This document shows positions 1-8,195 of a stretch of DNA of 36,929 nucleotides, one piece after another (position 1 is the first letter of the stretch; each line of letters starts with the position of its first letter). Source of the DNA: an uncultured Lysobacteraceae bacterium (GTDB taxonomy: Bacteria; Pseudomonadota; Gammaproteobacteria; Xanthomonadales; Xanthomonadaceae); the NCBI GenBank assembly GCA_937897645.1, contig CALCNV010000118.1, positions 1 to 36,929 on the forward strand, written 5' to 3'. Made by a program: the position numbers and the translations under genes. A model generated the notes under the pieces. That model ran no database searches. It saw only the letters and a program-made list of their open reading frames with translations, and was not told where the DNA came from.

Positions 1-533
1 ACGGCCGCGACTGGCGCACCGCGATCTACCGCAACATGGGCCATCCGGAACTGGAAGACTACAAGGACGGCCTGGACTGGCTGGTCGCCAACAAGCAGGG
101 TGATCGCGACCGCGCCGGCATCTACGGCGGTTCCTACGGTGGTTTCATGACTTTCATGGCGCTGTTCCGCGAACCCGGCCTGTTCAAGGCAGGCGCGGCA
201 TTGCGCCCGGTGGTGGACTGGACCCAGTACAACCACGAATACACCAGCAACATCCTCAACACGCCTGAGCTCGATCCCGAGGCCTACGCAAAATCCTCGC
301 CCATCGAATACGCGGCCGGCCTGCAGGACCACCTGCTGATCGCCCACGGCGTGCTGGACGACAACGTGTTCTTCCGCGACTCGGTGGTGTTGACCCAGAA
401 GCTGATCGAACTGCACAAGGACAACTGGGAAATCGCGCCGTATCCGCTGGAGCGCCACGGCTTCACCCGCGCCGATTCCTGGCTGGACGAATACAAGCGC
501 GTGCTCAAGCTGTTCGAAAACAACCTGAAATGA
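1..533 (+). CDS. S9 family peptidase (prolyl oligopeptidase/DPP-IV type), C-terminal part
   Basis: The reading frame is open from the left edge, so only the C-terminal catalytic part of an alpha/beta-hydrolase serine peptidase is present. The nucleophile elbow GGSYGG has its serine codon at 132-134. The acid is probably the first Asp of HGVLDDNV (near base 357) and the catalytic His lies in LERHGF (codon at 456). Order and spacing fit the prolyl oligopeptidase S9 family, which cleaves short peptides, usually after an N-terminal beta-propeller that here lies outside the window. The exact subfamily cannot be decided from this fragment. The TGA at 531-533 is followed 25 bases later by the next gene on the same strand, so the two could share a transcript. 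Confidence 0.9.
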   Translation, partial: GRDWRTAIYRNMGHPELEDYKDGLDWLVANKQGDRDRAGIYGGSYGGFMTFMALFREPGLFKAGAALRPVVDWTQYNHEYTSNILNTPELDPEAYAKSSPIEYAAGLQDHLLIAHGVLDDNVFFRDSVVLTQKLIELHKDNWEIAPYPLERHGFTRADSWLDEYKRVLKLFENNLK

Positions 534-558
534 CATCGGGCATAGGGGACACCGTCGC

Positions 559-1143
559 ATGAGCACGCTTCCGCCCCCGCTGCCAGGCTCCGCGCGCACA
601 GCGCCGGCGGCGAATTTCGTCGACGTGCTGGGCAAGATCTCGATCCTGCTGGGCGTGCTGGGCGTGCTGTATGCACTCGGGCAGTGGGCGGTGCTGATGC
701 TCGTGCCGGACGACTTCCTGGCGCGCGCATTCGCCAGCGCCAGCCAGGAATTGCCACCGCTGCCTTCGATGCTGCGCTGGTTGCTGGACCATCTGGATGC
801 GATGGCGTGGCTGACCCTGTTGTCCTCGGTGGCATTCCTGGCCGCGTCCTGGGGCGTGTTGAAGCGCAACGATGCCGCGCGCCTTGGCTTCATCGCCATC
901 ATGGTGCTGGGCACGCTGGTGAATTTCGCCAGCATCGTGTTGCTGATGCAGGTGCTGGACTGGGTCAACCAGATCGGCACGTCCCTGCAGGTCCAGGGAC
1001 AGGGCATGCCCGGGCAGATGCAGGCGTCCAACGCGGTGTCCATGGGCATGGGCGTGGTCAGCGCACTGGCCTTCGCCGCGCTGCACGGCTGGATCATCTA
1101 CAAGCTGTGCACGCCGGCGGTGCGCGCGCAGTTCAAGCACTGA
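559..1143 (+). CDS. Four-helix integral membrane protein of unknown function
   Basis: A 194-residue protein preceded by a purine-rich AGGGGA stretch about ten bases before the ATG. It has a short proline-rich N-terminus and four clear hydrophobic segments near residues 25-52, 81-98, 107-131 and 157-182. The C-terminus is short and basic (RAQFKH). The pattern suggests a small inner-membrane protein. No catalytic or family motif was recognised. It lies 25 bases after the S9 peptidase and may be co-transcribed with it, but nothing in the sequence links their functions. A repeat pair starts just after its stop codon. Confidence 0.75.
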   Translation: MSTLPPPLPGSARTAPAANFVDVLGKISILLGVLGVLYALGQWAVLMLVPDDFLARAFASASQELPPLPSMLRWLLDHLDAMAWLTLLSSVAFLAASWGVLKRNDAARLGFIAIMVLGTLVNFASIVLLMQVLDWVNQIGTSLQVQGQGMPGQMQASNAVSMGMGVVSALAFAALHGWIIYKLCTPAVRAQFKH

Positions 1144-1155
1144 TCCCGAGCGGAA

Positions 1156-1264
1156 GTGGGAGCGGCGGTGTGGGAGCGGCGTCTCGCCGCGAGCTCCTAG
1201 CTTTGTCTGTTGACCGCACCCACAGAAAGCACTGCAACAGCTCGCGGCGGGACGCCGCTCCCAC
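1156..1264. repeat. Paired inverted repeat (GTGGGAGC family) between two genes
   Basis: A 26-base unit at 1170-1195 and its reverse complement at 1239-1264 differ at one position. Each begins GTGGGAGC on its own strand and holds an inner palindrome, GGCG-TCT-CGCC. A partial extra copy of GTGGGAGCGGCG starts at 1156. The same 26-base unit recurs identically to the right arm at 19827-19852. This looks like a REP-type intergenic element and lies upstream of hemF. Confidence 0.85.
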
Positions 1265-1293
1265 CCCGCCACTCCCGCATCGCCCGCTAGACT

Positions 1294-2229
1294 ATGCCCA
1301 TGAATGAATTCTCCGACGTCCGCGACTACCTGGCCGGCCTGCAGGACCGCATCTGCGCCGCCATTGAAACGGCGGATGGCGGTGCACGCTTCCACGAAGA
1401 CAACTGGACCCGTGCCGACTCCGCAGGCGCCACGCTGGGTGGCGGCGGGCGCACACGGATATTGCGCGACGGCGCCGTGTTCGAGCAGGCCGGCATCGGC
1501 TTTTCCGATGTGTCGGGAACGCGCCTGCCACCATCCGCAACGGCAGCACGTCCGGAGCTGGCCGGCGCTTCATGGCGTGCAGTAGGGGTATCGCTCGTTT
1601 TCCACCCGCGCAATCCCTACCTGCCCACGACCCACGCCAACGTGCGCCACTTCCGCGCCATGCGCGATGGCGAAACCGTGGCCTGGTGGTTCGGCGGTGG
1701 TTTCGACCTGACCCCGTTCTATCCCTTCGACGATGATGTGTTGCACTGGCACCGCACGGCACGCGACTTGTGCGAACCGTTCGGCGGCGACGCGCGCTAC
1801 GACGCGCACAAGCAGTGGTGCGACGAGTATTTTTTCCTGAAACACCGCGATGAGACGCGTGGCGTCGGCGGGCTGTTCTTCGACGACCTGGGCAGCGACT
1901 TCGAGCGTGACTTCGCCTACCAGCGCGCAGTCGGTGATGGCTTCCTGGATGCCTACCTTCCGCTCGTCGAACGCCGCAAGGACACGCCTTACGGCGAACG
2001 CGAACGCGAATTCCAGCTGTACCGTCGCGGACGCTACGTGGAGTTCAACCTGGTCTACGACCGCGGCACCCTGTTCGGCCTGCAGAGCGGCGGCCGCAGC
2101 GAAAGCATCCTGATGAGCCTGCCGCCCCGCGTGCGCTGGGAATACGGATTCACGCCCGAAGACGGCAGCCCCGAATCACGCCTCGCCGACTACCTGCGAC
2201 CACGCGACTGGCTGTCAGAGTTGGTGTAG
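1294..2229 (+). CDS. hemF: Oxygen-dependent coproporphyrinogen III oxidase
   Basis: A 311-residue protein of the usual HemF length. It converts coproporphyrinogen III to protoporphyrinogen IX by two oxidative decarboxylations in the cytoplasm, using O2. Family landmarks are the Gly-rich GGGGRTRILRDG segment, the HPRNPYLPTTHANVRHF segment, the acidic WWFGGGFDLTPFYP stretch and KQWCDEYFFLKHR. The start could be 1294 or the second ATG at 1300; neither has a strong Shine-Dalgarno. The stop TAG is embedded in the beginning of a repeat cluster (GTAGGAA-GTAGGAGC-GTAGGAGC). With hemB at 22480 it gives two heme-pathway genes in the window, but they are not in one operon. Confidence 0.95.
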   Translation: MPMNEFSDVRDYLAGLQDRICAAIETADGGARFHEDNWTRADSAGATLGGGGRTRILRDGAVFEQAGIGFSDVSGTRLPPSATAARPELAGASWRAVGVSLVFHPRNPYLPTTHANVRHFRAMRDGETVAWWFGGGFDLTPFYPFDDDVLHWHRTARDLCEPFGGDARYDAHKQWCDEYFFLKHRDETRGVGGLFFDDLGSDFERDFAYQRAVGDGFLDAYLPLVERRKDTPYGEREREFQLYRRGRYVEFNLVYDRGTLFGLQSGGRSESILMSLPPRVRWEYGFTPEDGSPESRLADYLRPRDWLSELV

Positions 2230-2326
2230 GAACGTGTAGGAGCGCTGTAGGAGCGACGTAAGTCGCGATGAAGCTCCACCATGAAAGCCCCATCGCGACT
2301 TACGTCGCTCCTACAGCGCTCCTACA
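2225..2326. repeat. Perfect 36-bp inverted repeat, GTAGGAGC family, between convergent genes
   Basis: Bases 2235-2270 are exactly reverse-complementary to 2291-2326, with a 20-base loop. Each arm contains GTAGGAGC twice, the second time followed by the inner palindrome GACGTAAGTC and then GCGA. A diverged GTAGGAA copy precedes it and supplies the hemF stop codon. It lies between hemF and the convergent YetF-type gene and could form a strong hairpin in either transcript, so it may also end transcription from both sides. Confidence 0.9.
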
Positions 2327-2350
2327 TCGCTCCCGCGCACCCAACCACGC

Positions 2351-2836
2351 TCAATCCCGCTTGATGATGGTGATGTGCCCATTGGTCTCCAGCACGGCCA
2401 GCCTGACCTCGTCGACCTCCTCGCAACCCGCTTCGCGCAAGGCCTTGTCGAAATCGGCGCGGCTGATCAGTTCCTTGCGCAGGACCGTGCGATAGACCTC
2501 GCCATCGCGCGCCAGCAGCACCGGCGACCCTTCGATCATCGCTTCCACTTTTTCGCTGCGCGATGAAACAAAGCCGACGACCCAGTTGAGGGCGATCAAG
2601 GTGGCCGCCAACAGCATGCCGCCGGCGACCGACGTGTCGCTGCCCAGCAAGGCGTTCTGCACCGCATTGCCCAGCAACACCACCAGCAGGATGTCGAACG
2701 GCGTGAACTGGCCCATGCTGCGCTTGCCTGACACGCGGATCATCAACAGCAGGATGAAATACACCACGCAGGCGCGCAGCACGAACTGCCACCACGGCAT
2801 CGCCAGGTCGAACATTCCCTCCAGGGCATGGGGCAT
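2351..2836 (-). CDS. YetF/DUF421 family membrane protein
   Basis: A 161-residue protein with three N-terminal hydrophobic segments (about residues 14-40, 48-66 and 72-92) and a soluble C-terminal domain. The signature RVSGKRSMGQFTPFDILL is characteristic of the YetF (DUF421) family of inner-membrane proteins. The C-terminal part (SPVLLARDGEVYRTVLRKE and following) matches the family's small mixed alpha/beta domain. AAGGA lies nine bases before the ATG. Its molecular function is not established. It converges on hemF, with the 36-bp palindrome between them. Confidence 0.85.
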   Translation of the reverse strand: MPHALEGMFDLAMPWWQFVLRACVVYFILLLMIRVSGKRSMGQFTPFDILLVVLLGNAVQNALLGSDTSVAGGMLLAATLIALNWVVGFVSSRSEKVEAMIEGSPVLLARDGEVYRTVLRKELISRADFDKALREAGCEEVDEVRLAVLETNGHITIIKRD

Positions 2837-2926
2837 TGCAGTAATCCTTGGGGACGGTGCTACACCTTAACCCGGCACGCGTTTTCGCTGCTCGCGCAGG
2901 CTCCCCGGCCAACAGGAGCGCATGGA

Positions 2927-4315
2927 TCAAGGCAAGCTGGAAATTGCCGCCGCGTGGGCCTTGATCAGCGCCTGCGTGGAGGTGTCCGTATTGAACACGC
3001 TGTACCAGCCTTGCGGCTCGTGCGGTGGATCGCCCAGGTAGGCGGTCTCGCCGCGCTTCATATGGTAATCCGCGTTGAGTGCGCGACCGGCACCGCCCCA
3101 TGCCCAGAAATTAGAACCGGCCACCGGCCCGCCCGTCTTGACCGCGTTTTCAACCGCGCCATAGATCATTGCGTAGAACTTGTCCTTCCACACGGTGGGC
3201 GTACCGGGTTCGTACTGCCCTTCGTCGCGCGGGAAACCGAATTCCTCGAACACCAGCGGCTTGTCCAGCTGCGTGGCCAGTGCGATGTGCTGGTCGATGT
3301 AGGCCTGCGTCTTCAGCGCGCCCGCGTCGAAGGTGCCCGGCAGGTCCTTGCCATCCACCCAACTCCAGTTCTGCGGCCAGATGTGCCCGGTCAGGTAGTC
3401 GATATCGGCATGCGCGTCGAGGACGTACTGCGCGTTGCCGACTGCGCCCATGGTGCCTTCATGGCCCAGCGACACCAGGTGGTTCTTGTCGATGGAACGG
3501 ATCAGCTTCGCCGTATCGGAGATCCACTTCAGGTAGGCCGGCTGGTTGGCTGCGGAATCAACTTCGTCGCCGCCCTGGCGTGGTTCGTTGGACAGTTGCC
3601 AGGCCATGATGGTGGGGTCGTCGGCATACGCCTTGCCGGTCAGGCTGTTGGTGCGCGAGACCAGGAAGCGCACATAGTCGTGGTACATCGCCACGGCCTG
3701 CGGGTTGGAATAAAACTGCGCCGAATGCTTGGCGAAGGCGGGCCACGGATGGTTGGGATCACCGTTATTGATGTAGTTGCCGGTGACGTAATCCATGTAG
3801 GCCATCATGCCGCCCGACCATTCCCAGAAATTGGTCAGGTACAGCACGCCCTTCATGTCGCGCTTGCCCAGTTCAACCAGCAGGTAGTCCAGGCCGGCCA
3901 ACAGCTCGGCGTTGTAGTTGCCGTCTTCCTTGGTGCGGAAGGCAGGATCCAGCGAATTCTTGAGTGGCGACAATTCCGAGGACGCCAGGATGCGCAGGTT
4001 GGTCACGCCCAGTGCCTTCAGGTCATCGAGCTCTTTATGCAAGCGTTCGCGATCACCGAAGGCGGCATCGGCGCCCAGGTAGGCGGCGTACCACATGTTG
4101 GCGCCGACGTAGCGGTAGGTTTCGCCCTTGAGCTTGAAGTGCGGGCCTTCGACAGTCACGAAATCCGCCGCCTCGGCCGCGGTGTCCCCCGTGGCCGGAT
4201 CGGCACCAACAGCCGCTGCCGGTTGCTGCGAGCAGGCGGTGCCGCCCAGTGCAGCGACTACGGAGAGACTCAAAGTGGAAAGCAGGACAGTGCGTCGGGA
4301 ACTGCTGAAGGTCAT
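2927..4315 (-). CDS. Exported GH5 beta-mannanase-type glycoside hydrolase
   Basis: A 462-residue protein from the ATG at 4315, chosen because AGGA lies seven bases upstream; an in-frame ATG at 4345 would add ten residues. The N-terminus has an SRR-TVLL twin-arginine-like stretch, a hydrophobic segment and a Cys (ACSQQ) that might be lipidated, although its -3 residue is Gly, unlike a canonical lipobox. The mature part resembles family 5 glycoside hydrolases of mannan endo-1,4-beta-mannosidase type. The acid/base Glu lies in WQLSNEPR (about residue 244) and the nucleophile is the second Glu of VFEEFGFPR (about 358). WEWSGG and HIWPQNWSW carry likely substrate-binding aromatics. It would cut mannan or glucomannan in the periplasm or outside the cell. 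Confidence 0.85.
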   Translation of the reverse strand: MTFSSSRRTVLLSTLSLSVVAALGGTACSQQPAAAVGADPATGDTAAEAADFVTVEGPHFKLKGETYRYVGANMWYAAYLGADAAFGDRERLHKELDDLKALGVTNLRILASSELSPLKNSLDPAFRTKEDGNYNAELLAGLDYLLVELGKRDMKGVLYLTNFWEWSGGMMAYMDYVTGNYINNGDPNHPWPAFAKHSAQFYSNPQAVAMYHDYVRFLVSRTNSLTGKAYADDPTIMAWQLSNEPRQGGDEVDSAANQPAYLKWISDTAKLIRSIDKNHLVSLGHEGTMGAVGNAQYVLDAHADIDYLTGHIWPQNWSWVDGKDLPGTFDAGALKTQAYIDQHIALATQLDKPLVFEEFGFPRDEGQYEPGTPTVWKDKFYAMIYGAVENAVKTGGPVAGSNFWAWGGAGRALNADYHMKRGETAYLGDPPHEPQGWYSVFNTDTSTQALIKAHAAAISSLP

Positions 4316-4588
4316 CGTGGCGTCCTGGTTGGATGGCTGCGGCAATGCATGCTCGCATCACCGATCATCATGCAGCCGATCCTGCAAAGTCCATCCTTCC
4401 ATTCGCCCAAGGCGCGGGCCTTGGCTTCGGCATTGCATCGGCGGCCGTGGCGCGGACGCATTGCCCGCTGATGCACGCCACCCGCACGTCGTGTTGACGG
4501 TCGTTGGATTCGGGCAAGACCGCACCATTGATTCGCTGAAGGCCATGGATCGCATCACGCTAGTGCGCGCATGCGGGAACAGGGCCAT
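4316..4588. other. Gap between the mannanase gene and the sRNA terminator
   Basis: About 270 bases without a convincing gene. The first 15 bases upstream of the mannanase ATG carry its ribosome-binding site, and its promoter should lie here, although I see no clear -35/-10 pair. A short palindrome (CCAAGGC ... GCCTTGG, near 4407-4424) is present. An open frame antisense to the mannanase runs into this gap but looks like a GC-driven shadow. Confidence 0.5.
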
Positions 4589-4625
4589 AAAAAAGCCCCA
4601 CAGACCAGGGGGGGGTCTGCGGGGC
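4589..4625 (-). terminator. Rho-independent terminator of the polA-adjacent sRNA
   Basis: On the minus strand a 12-bp stem (4614-4625 with 4595-4606, one G-U pair) closes a loop of six C and one T. It is followed directly by six T (4589-4594). This is the strongest intrinsic terminator in the window. It lies about 360 bases beyond the polA stop, so it most likely belongs to a separate short RNA, though it would also stop polA readthrough. Confidence 0.9.
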
Positions 4626-4712
4626 CAGGGAACTAGGCCTGGGGAGGGGCCTTCGTTCCAGTAGATCACTCCAGGGGATGGGAGGGATCCGAGACAGACC
4701 TTGCATCTGTCT
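4589..4712 (-). ncRNA. sX13-like small RNA with C-rich hairpin loops, next to polA
   Basis: Read on the minus strand, about 124 bases fold into four consecutive hairpins. The first is AGACAG/CTGTCT (4692-4712). The second is GATC-CTCC/GGAG-GATC with loop CATCCCCT (4664-4689). The third is GGAAC-AGGCC/GGCCT-GTTCC with loop CCTCCCCA (4629-4659). The fourth is a 12-bp terminator stem with loop CCCCCCT and six T (4589-4625). From memory, Xanthomonas sX13 is a roughly 115-nt RNA with the same architecture, whose C-rich loops pair with G-rich translation-initiation regions. A position beside polA is also known for Spot 42 (enterics) and ErsA (Pseudomonas). Transcription has not been shown here, and the 5' end is inferred from the promoter and the first stem. 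Confidence 0.75.
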
Positions 4713-4717
4713 GGTGC

Positions 4718-4746
4718 TATAGAACCACTCCGGGCATGGATAGTTC
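4718..4746 (-). promoter_or_regulatory. Sigma-E/AlgU-like promoter for the sRNA
   Basis: On the minus strand GAACTA (4741-4746), then 17 bases, then TCTATA (4718-4723). This resembles the extracytoplasmic stress sigma-E/AlgU consensus GAACTT-N16/17-TCTGA. A start six to eight bases downstream would fall at about 4710-4712, exactly where the first hairpin begins. Pseudomonas ErsA, also beside polA, is known to be driven by AlgU. The -10 match is partial, and no TTGACA-type -35 was found as an alternative. Confidence 0.5.
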
Positions 4747-4980
4747 GTGAAGATTCCGGTTAAAAAACCGTAAGGTTTAGGGCATATTCAGTTTATTGAA
4801 CTTGCCGGTACTGAATTTATTCCAGACCGGGATCGGCAGGAAAGTGCCGCAACTACCCGAAAAGGCTGCGATTACGCGGAGCGTGCCTCCACGGGAGCCG
4901 GGATTTATGCAATTCCTGCCCGCATCCGCGATGCCGGCCGCATGAACACGTCTACGACTAATGGATAAGGCACTGAAAGC
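4747..4980. other. Spacer between polA and the sRNA promoter
   Basis: About 230 bases downstream of the polA stop, lower in GC than the surrounding genes. A small hairpin CGGTT/AACCG around a T tract (near 4755-4772) is visible but does not have the stem-then-T layout of a terminator. No ORF or other RNA was recognised. Confidence 0.4.
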
Positions 4981-7761
4981 TCAGTGCGCCTCGTCCCAGT
5001 TGTCGCCTACCCCGCTGTCCACCACCAGCGGCACCGACAGCTGCGCCGCACCCGACATGCGCTGCGTCACTTCCGCCAACAGCGTGTCGACGAATGCCTG
5101 TTCCACTTCAAACACCAGTTCATCGTGCACCTGCAGGATCATCAATGCGCGCGCAGCGTGATCGGCCAGCCATGCATCCACGCTGATCATCGCGCGCTTG
5201 ATGATGTCGGCGGCGGTGCCCTGCATCGGCGCGTTGATCGCGGCGCGTTCGGCGCCGGCACGCTGGCCCTGCGTGCCCTTGTTGATGTAGTCGAGGTAGA
5301 GGCGACGACCGAACACGGTTTCCACGTAGCCCTGCTCGCGCGCCTGCATGCGGGTGCGGTCCATGAACTCGCGCACGCCCGGATAGCGACTGAAGTACAG
5401 CGCGATGTAGTCCTGCGCCTCGCCACGGCTAATGTCCAGTTGCCGCGCCAGGCCGAACGCGCTCATGCCGTACATCAGGCCGAAGTTGATCGCCTTGGCC
5501 GCGCGGCGTTCGTTGCCGGTGACTTCGTCCAACGTGCGCCCGAACACTTCCGCTGCCGTCGCCTTGTGCACGTCCACGCCGGATTCGAATGCGCGTACCA
5601 GGCCGGGATCCTGCGACAGGTGCGCCATGATGCGCAACTCGATCTGCGAGTAATCGCAAGCCACGATCTTGCGTCCCGGCGGCGCGACGAAAGCCTTGCG
5701 GATGCGACGCCCGTCGTCGGTGCGGATCGGGATGTTCTGCAGGTTGGGATCGGAGGAAGACAGTCGCCCCGTCGCAGCGCCCGCCTGGTGGTAACTGGTG
5801 TGCACGCGCCCGGTGTCGCGGTTGATCATGTCCGGCAGTTTGTCGGTGTAGGTGCTGCGCAGCTTGGCCAGCCCGCGGTACTCCAGGATGATGCGCGGCA
5901 ATTCGTGCTGGTCAGCGATGGCTTCCAGCGCTTCTTCGTTGGTCGACGGCTGGCCGGTAGGCGTCTTCAACACCGCCGGCAGCTTGAGTTCGTCGAACAG
6001 CAACGCCTGCAATTGCTTGGGCGAATCCAGGTTGAAGGTGCGGCCGGCGAGCTCGGTCGCCTTCTGCTGCGCGATCAGCATGCGCTTGGAAAGGTCCGCG
6101 GATTGCCGACGCAGCTCATCGGCATCGATCCTCACGCCGTTGGCTTCGATGCGCTCCAGCACCGGCACCAGCGGCATTTCGATCTCGCGGTAGACGCTGT
6201 GCAGCGAGGGTTCGGCCGCCAGTTTCGGCGCGAGCGCTCGGTGCAGGCGCAGGGTCACGTCGGCATCTTCGGCGGCGTAACGCGTCGCGTCGTCCAGCGC
6301 GACCTGCGAGAACAGGATCTGCTTCGCGCCCTTGCCGGCGACGTCCTCGTACTTGATGGTGTCGTAGCCCAGGTAGCGCTTGGCCAGGCTGTCCATGTCG
6401 TGGCGACTGCTGCCGGAGTTCAGCACGAAGCTCTCCAGCATGGTGTCGTCGGCATAGCCGGCCACGCGCACGCGGTGGCGACGCAGCACATGCATGTCGT
6501 ACTTGCCGTGCTGGCCGAGTTTCTTCTTGTCGGCATCGGCGAACAGCGGCGCGAGTGCGGCCAGGGTTTCGTCGCGATCCAGCTGCGGCGGCGCACCGGG
6601 ATAGTCGTGGGCCAACGGTAGATACACGGCCTTGCCGGATTCAACGCAGAAGCTCAGGCCGACCAGGTTCGCCTGCATGGGATCGAGGCTGTCGGTTTCG
6701 CAGTCGAATGCGATTTCGTCGGCGTCCTGCAGCGTGGCGATCAGCGCGTCGCGCTGTTCAAGGGTGAGGACGGTGGTGTAGTCACCGGCAACCGACAGCG
6801 CAGGATCGATGGCAACGTCATCGCTTGCCGTAGCCGCCACGAAGCCTGCGCCACGTGCGCGACCCGGTTCCTTTTCCGGGACGGACGTCGTGCCGGCATT
6901 GCCGTCCAGTTCCTTCAACGCCTGGTTGAAACCGTACCGCTGGTACAGCTGGCGCAACGCCTCCACGTCACGTTCGCGCATGGCTAGCGTTTGCGCATTG
7001 CCGTCCAGCGCCACGTCGGTCTTGATGGTCACCAGTTCGCGATTCAGCGGCAGGCGATCCAACGCCGCGCGCAGGTTGTCGCCGATCTTGCCCTTGATGT
7101 CGCTGGCATGCGCGATCACGTTGTCCAGCGACCCGTACTCCGCCAGCCACTTGGCGGCGGTCTTGGGGCCGCACTTTTCCACGCCGGGCACGTTGTCCAC
7201 GGTGTCGCCCATCAGGGCGAGCAGGTCGACGATCTGGCCTGGCTTGACCGCGAATTTTTCGAACACGGCTTCGTCCGAATCCAGCCGGCTGCCGCTCATG
7301 GTGTTCACCAGCGCAATCGTGCCTGTGCCGGCCGCCGCGGGCCGCACCAGCTGCGCGAAATCCTTGTCGCCGGTCGAAATGGTCACGTCGATGCCATCGG
7401 CGGCCGCCTGCAGCGCCAGCGTGCCGATGACGTCGTCGGCTTCCACGCCGTCCACGCGCAGGATGGGCATGCCCAGTGCCTGCACGATGTCCATCATCGG
7501 CTGCACCTGCGCGCGCAGGTCATCGGGCATGGCGGCGCGGTTGGCCTTGTACAGCGGGTACAGGTCGTCGCGGAAGGTCTTGCCGGGCGCGTCGATCACG
7601 AAGGCCAGGTACTCGGGCTTTTCCTTCAGGGTGGCGCGCAGCATGTTGACGACGCCGAACAGCGCGCCGGTCGGCTCGCCGTCGGCGTTGCTCAGCGGCG
7701 GCAGCGCGTGGAAGGCGCGGTAGAGGTAGCTGGAACCGTCAATCAGTACGAGTCTGGGCAT
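4981..7761 (-). CDS. polA: DNA polymerase I
   Basis: A 926-residue protein, nearly the length of the E. coli enzyme (928). The 5'-3' exonuclease domain covers about residues 1-290, with IDGSSYLYRAFHALPPL at the N-terminus and the acidic DGVEADDVIGTLA. A 3'-5' exonuclease domain follows (IAFDCETDSLD, about residue 350), with its DxE metal ligands intact, so proofreading should be active. The polymerase domain has motif A (DYSQIELRIMAHLS, Asp703), the O-helix RRAAKAINFGLMYGMSAFG and motif C HDE at 879-881. It fills gaps and removes primers in replication and repair. The sRNA lies downstream and a divergent lipoprotein gene upstream. Confidence 0.98.
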   Translation of the reverse strand: MPRLVLIDGSSYLYRAFHALPPLSNADGEPTGALFGVVNMLRATLKEKPEYLAFVIDAPGKTFRDDLYPLYKANRAAMPDDLRAQVQPMMDIVQALGMPILRVDGVEADDVIGTLALQAAADGIDVTISTGDKDFAQLVRPAAAGTGTIALVNTMSGSRLDSDEAVFEKFAVKPGQIVDLLALMGDTVDNVPGVEKCGPKTAAKWLAEYGSLDNVIAHASDIKGKIGDNLRAALDRLPLNRELVTIKTDVALDGNAQTLAMRERDVEALRQLYQRYGFNQALKELDGNAGTTSVPEKEPGRARGAGFVAATASDDVAIDPALSVAGDYTTVLTLEQRDALIATLQDADEIAFDCETDSLDPMQANLVGLSFCVESGKAVYLPLAHDYPGAPPQLDRDETLAALAPLFADADKKKLGQHGKYDMHVLRRHRVRVAGYADDTMLESFVLNSGSSRHDMDSLAKRYLGYDTIKYEDVAGKGAKQILFSQVALDDATRYAAEDADVTLRLHRALAPKLAAEPSLHSVYREIEMPLVPVLERIEANGVRIDADELRRQSADLSKRMLIAQQKATELAGRTFNLDSPKQLQALLFDELKLPAVLKTPTGQPSTNEEALEAIADQHELPRIILEYRGLAKLRSTYTDKLPDMINRDTGRVHTSYHQAGAATGRLSSSDPNLQNIPIRTDDGRRIRKAFVAPPGRKIVACDYSQIELRIMAHLSQDPGLVRAFESGVDVHKATAAEVFGRTLDEVTGNERRAAKAINFGLMYGMSAFGLARQLDISRGEAQDYIALYFSRYPGVREFMDRTRMQAREQGYVETVFGRRLYLDYINKGTQGQRAGAERAAINAPMQGTAADIIKRAMISVDAWLADHAARALMILQVHDELVFEVEQAFVDTLLAEVTQRMSGAAQLSVPLVVDSGVGDNWDEAH

Positions 7762-7797
7762 GCGTGGATTCTACCCTTCCGCTCGCCGGGCCTGCCC

Positions 7798-7828
7798 TTG
7801 CCGGTTATGGGTGTCCTCGGCGCATAAT
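7798..7828 (+). promoter_or_regulatory. Possible sigma-70 promoter for the small lipoprotein gene
   Basis: TTGCCG (7798-7803) and CATAAT (7823-7828) lie in the polA-lipoprotein divergent gap, about 30 bases before the lipoprotein ATG. The 19-base spacer is longer than ideal, so this is a tentative call. Confidence 0.3.
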
Positions 7829-7858
7829 CGTGCCCTTCCCCTCGTACAAGGCCTTGCC

Positions 7859-8152
7859 ATGAAAGCCCTGCTCTGCGTGCCCTTGCTGTTGCTGGCCGGC
7901 TGCGCCTCCACCGGTTCCACGCAGGACCCGTCCGACGTGGACCTGACCGGCGCTGAGAGGGCGGTGCGCACGGAGCCGAACGGGGACGTGATCGAGGAGT
8001 TCCGCGTCGCCGGCCAGTTGCGCATGGTCAAGGTGACCCCGGCACGCGGCCCGGCTTTCTTCCTGATCGATGACAACGGCGACGGCCGCGCCGACCGCAG
8101 CCGCGGCAACAGTTCGATATTGCCGGTGTACTGGAAGTTGTTTGGCTGGTAA
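7859..8152 (+). CDS. Small DUF2782-type lipoprotein
   Basis: A 97-residue protein starting at MKALLCVPLLLLAGCAS, an unmistakable lipobox (LLAGC), so it should be exported and lipid-anchored. The mature part contains EEFRVAGQLRMVKVTPARG and FFLIDDNGDGRADR and ends near YWKLFGW, which fits the DUF2782 family often found divergent from polA. An upstream in-frame ATG exists but would bury the signal peptide, so the ATG at 7859 is preferred. Function is unknown. The next gene on the strand begins 43 bases later. Confidence 0.85.
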   Translation: MKALLCVPLLLLAGCASTGSTQDPSDVDLTGAERAVRTEPNGDVIEEFRVAGQLRMVKVTPARGPAFFLIDDNGDGRADRSRGNSSILPVYWKLFGW

Positions 8153-8195
8153 GCCCATCCGGCCCATGGCCCTCGCACGACATTGGTGGACTTGA

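Noticed and set aside
2828..4471. Long open frame on the plus strand antisense to the mannanase gene (and similar ones antisense to polA, uvrD and the aldehyde dehydrogenase)
   Set aside because: High GC keeps antisense frames open. These translate to His/Arg/Gln/Gly-rich sequence with no domain, while the opposite strand encodes a clear family member.
4755..4772. CGGTT/AACCG hairpin with a T run as terminator of polA
   Set aside because: The T run is in the loop, not after the stem, so it lacks the layout of an intrinsic terminator.
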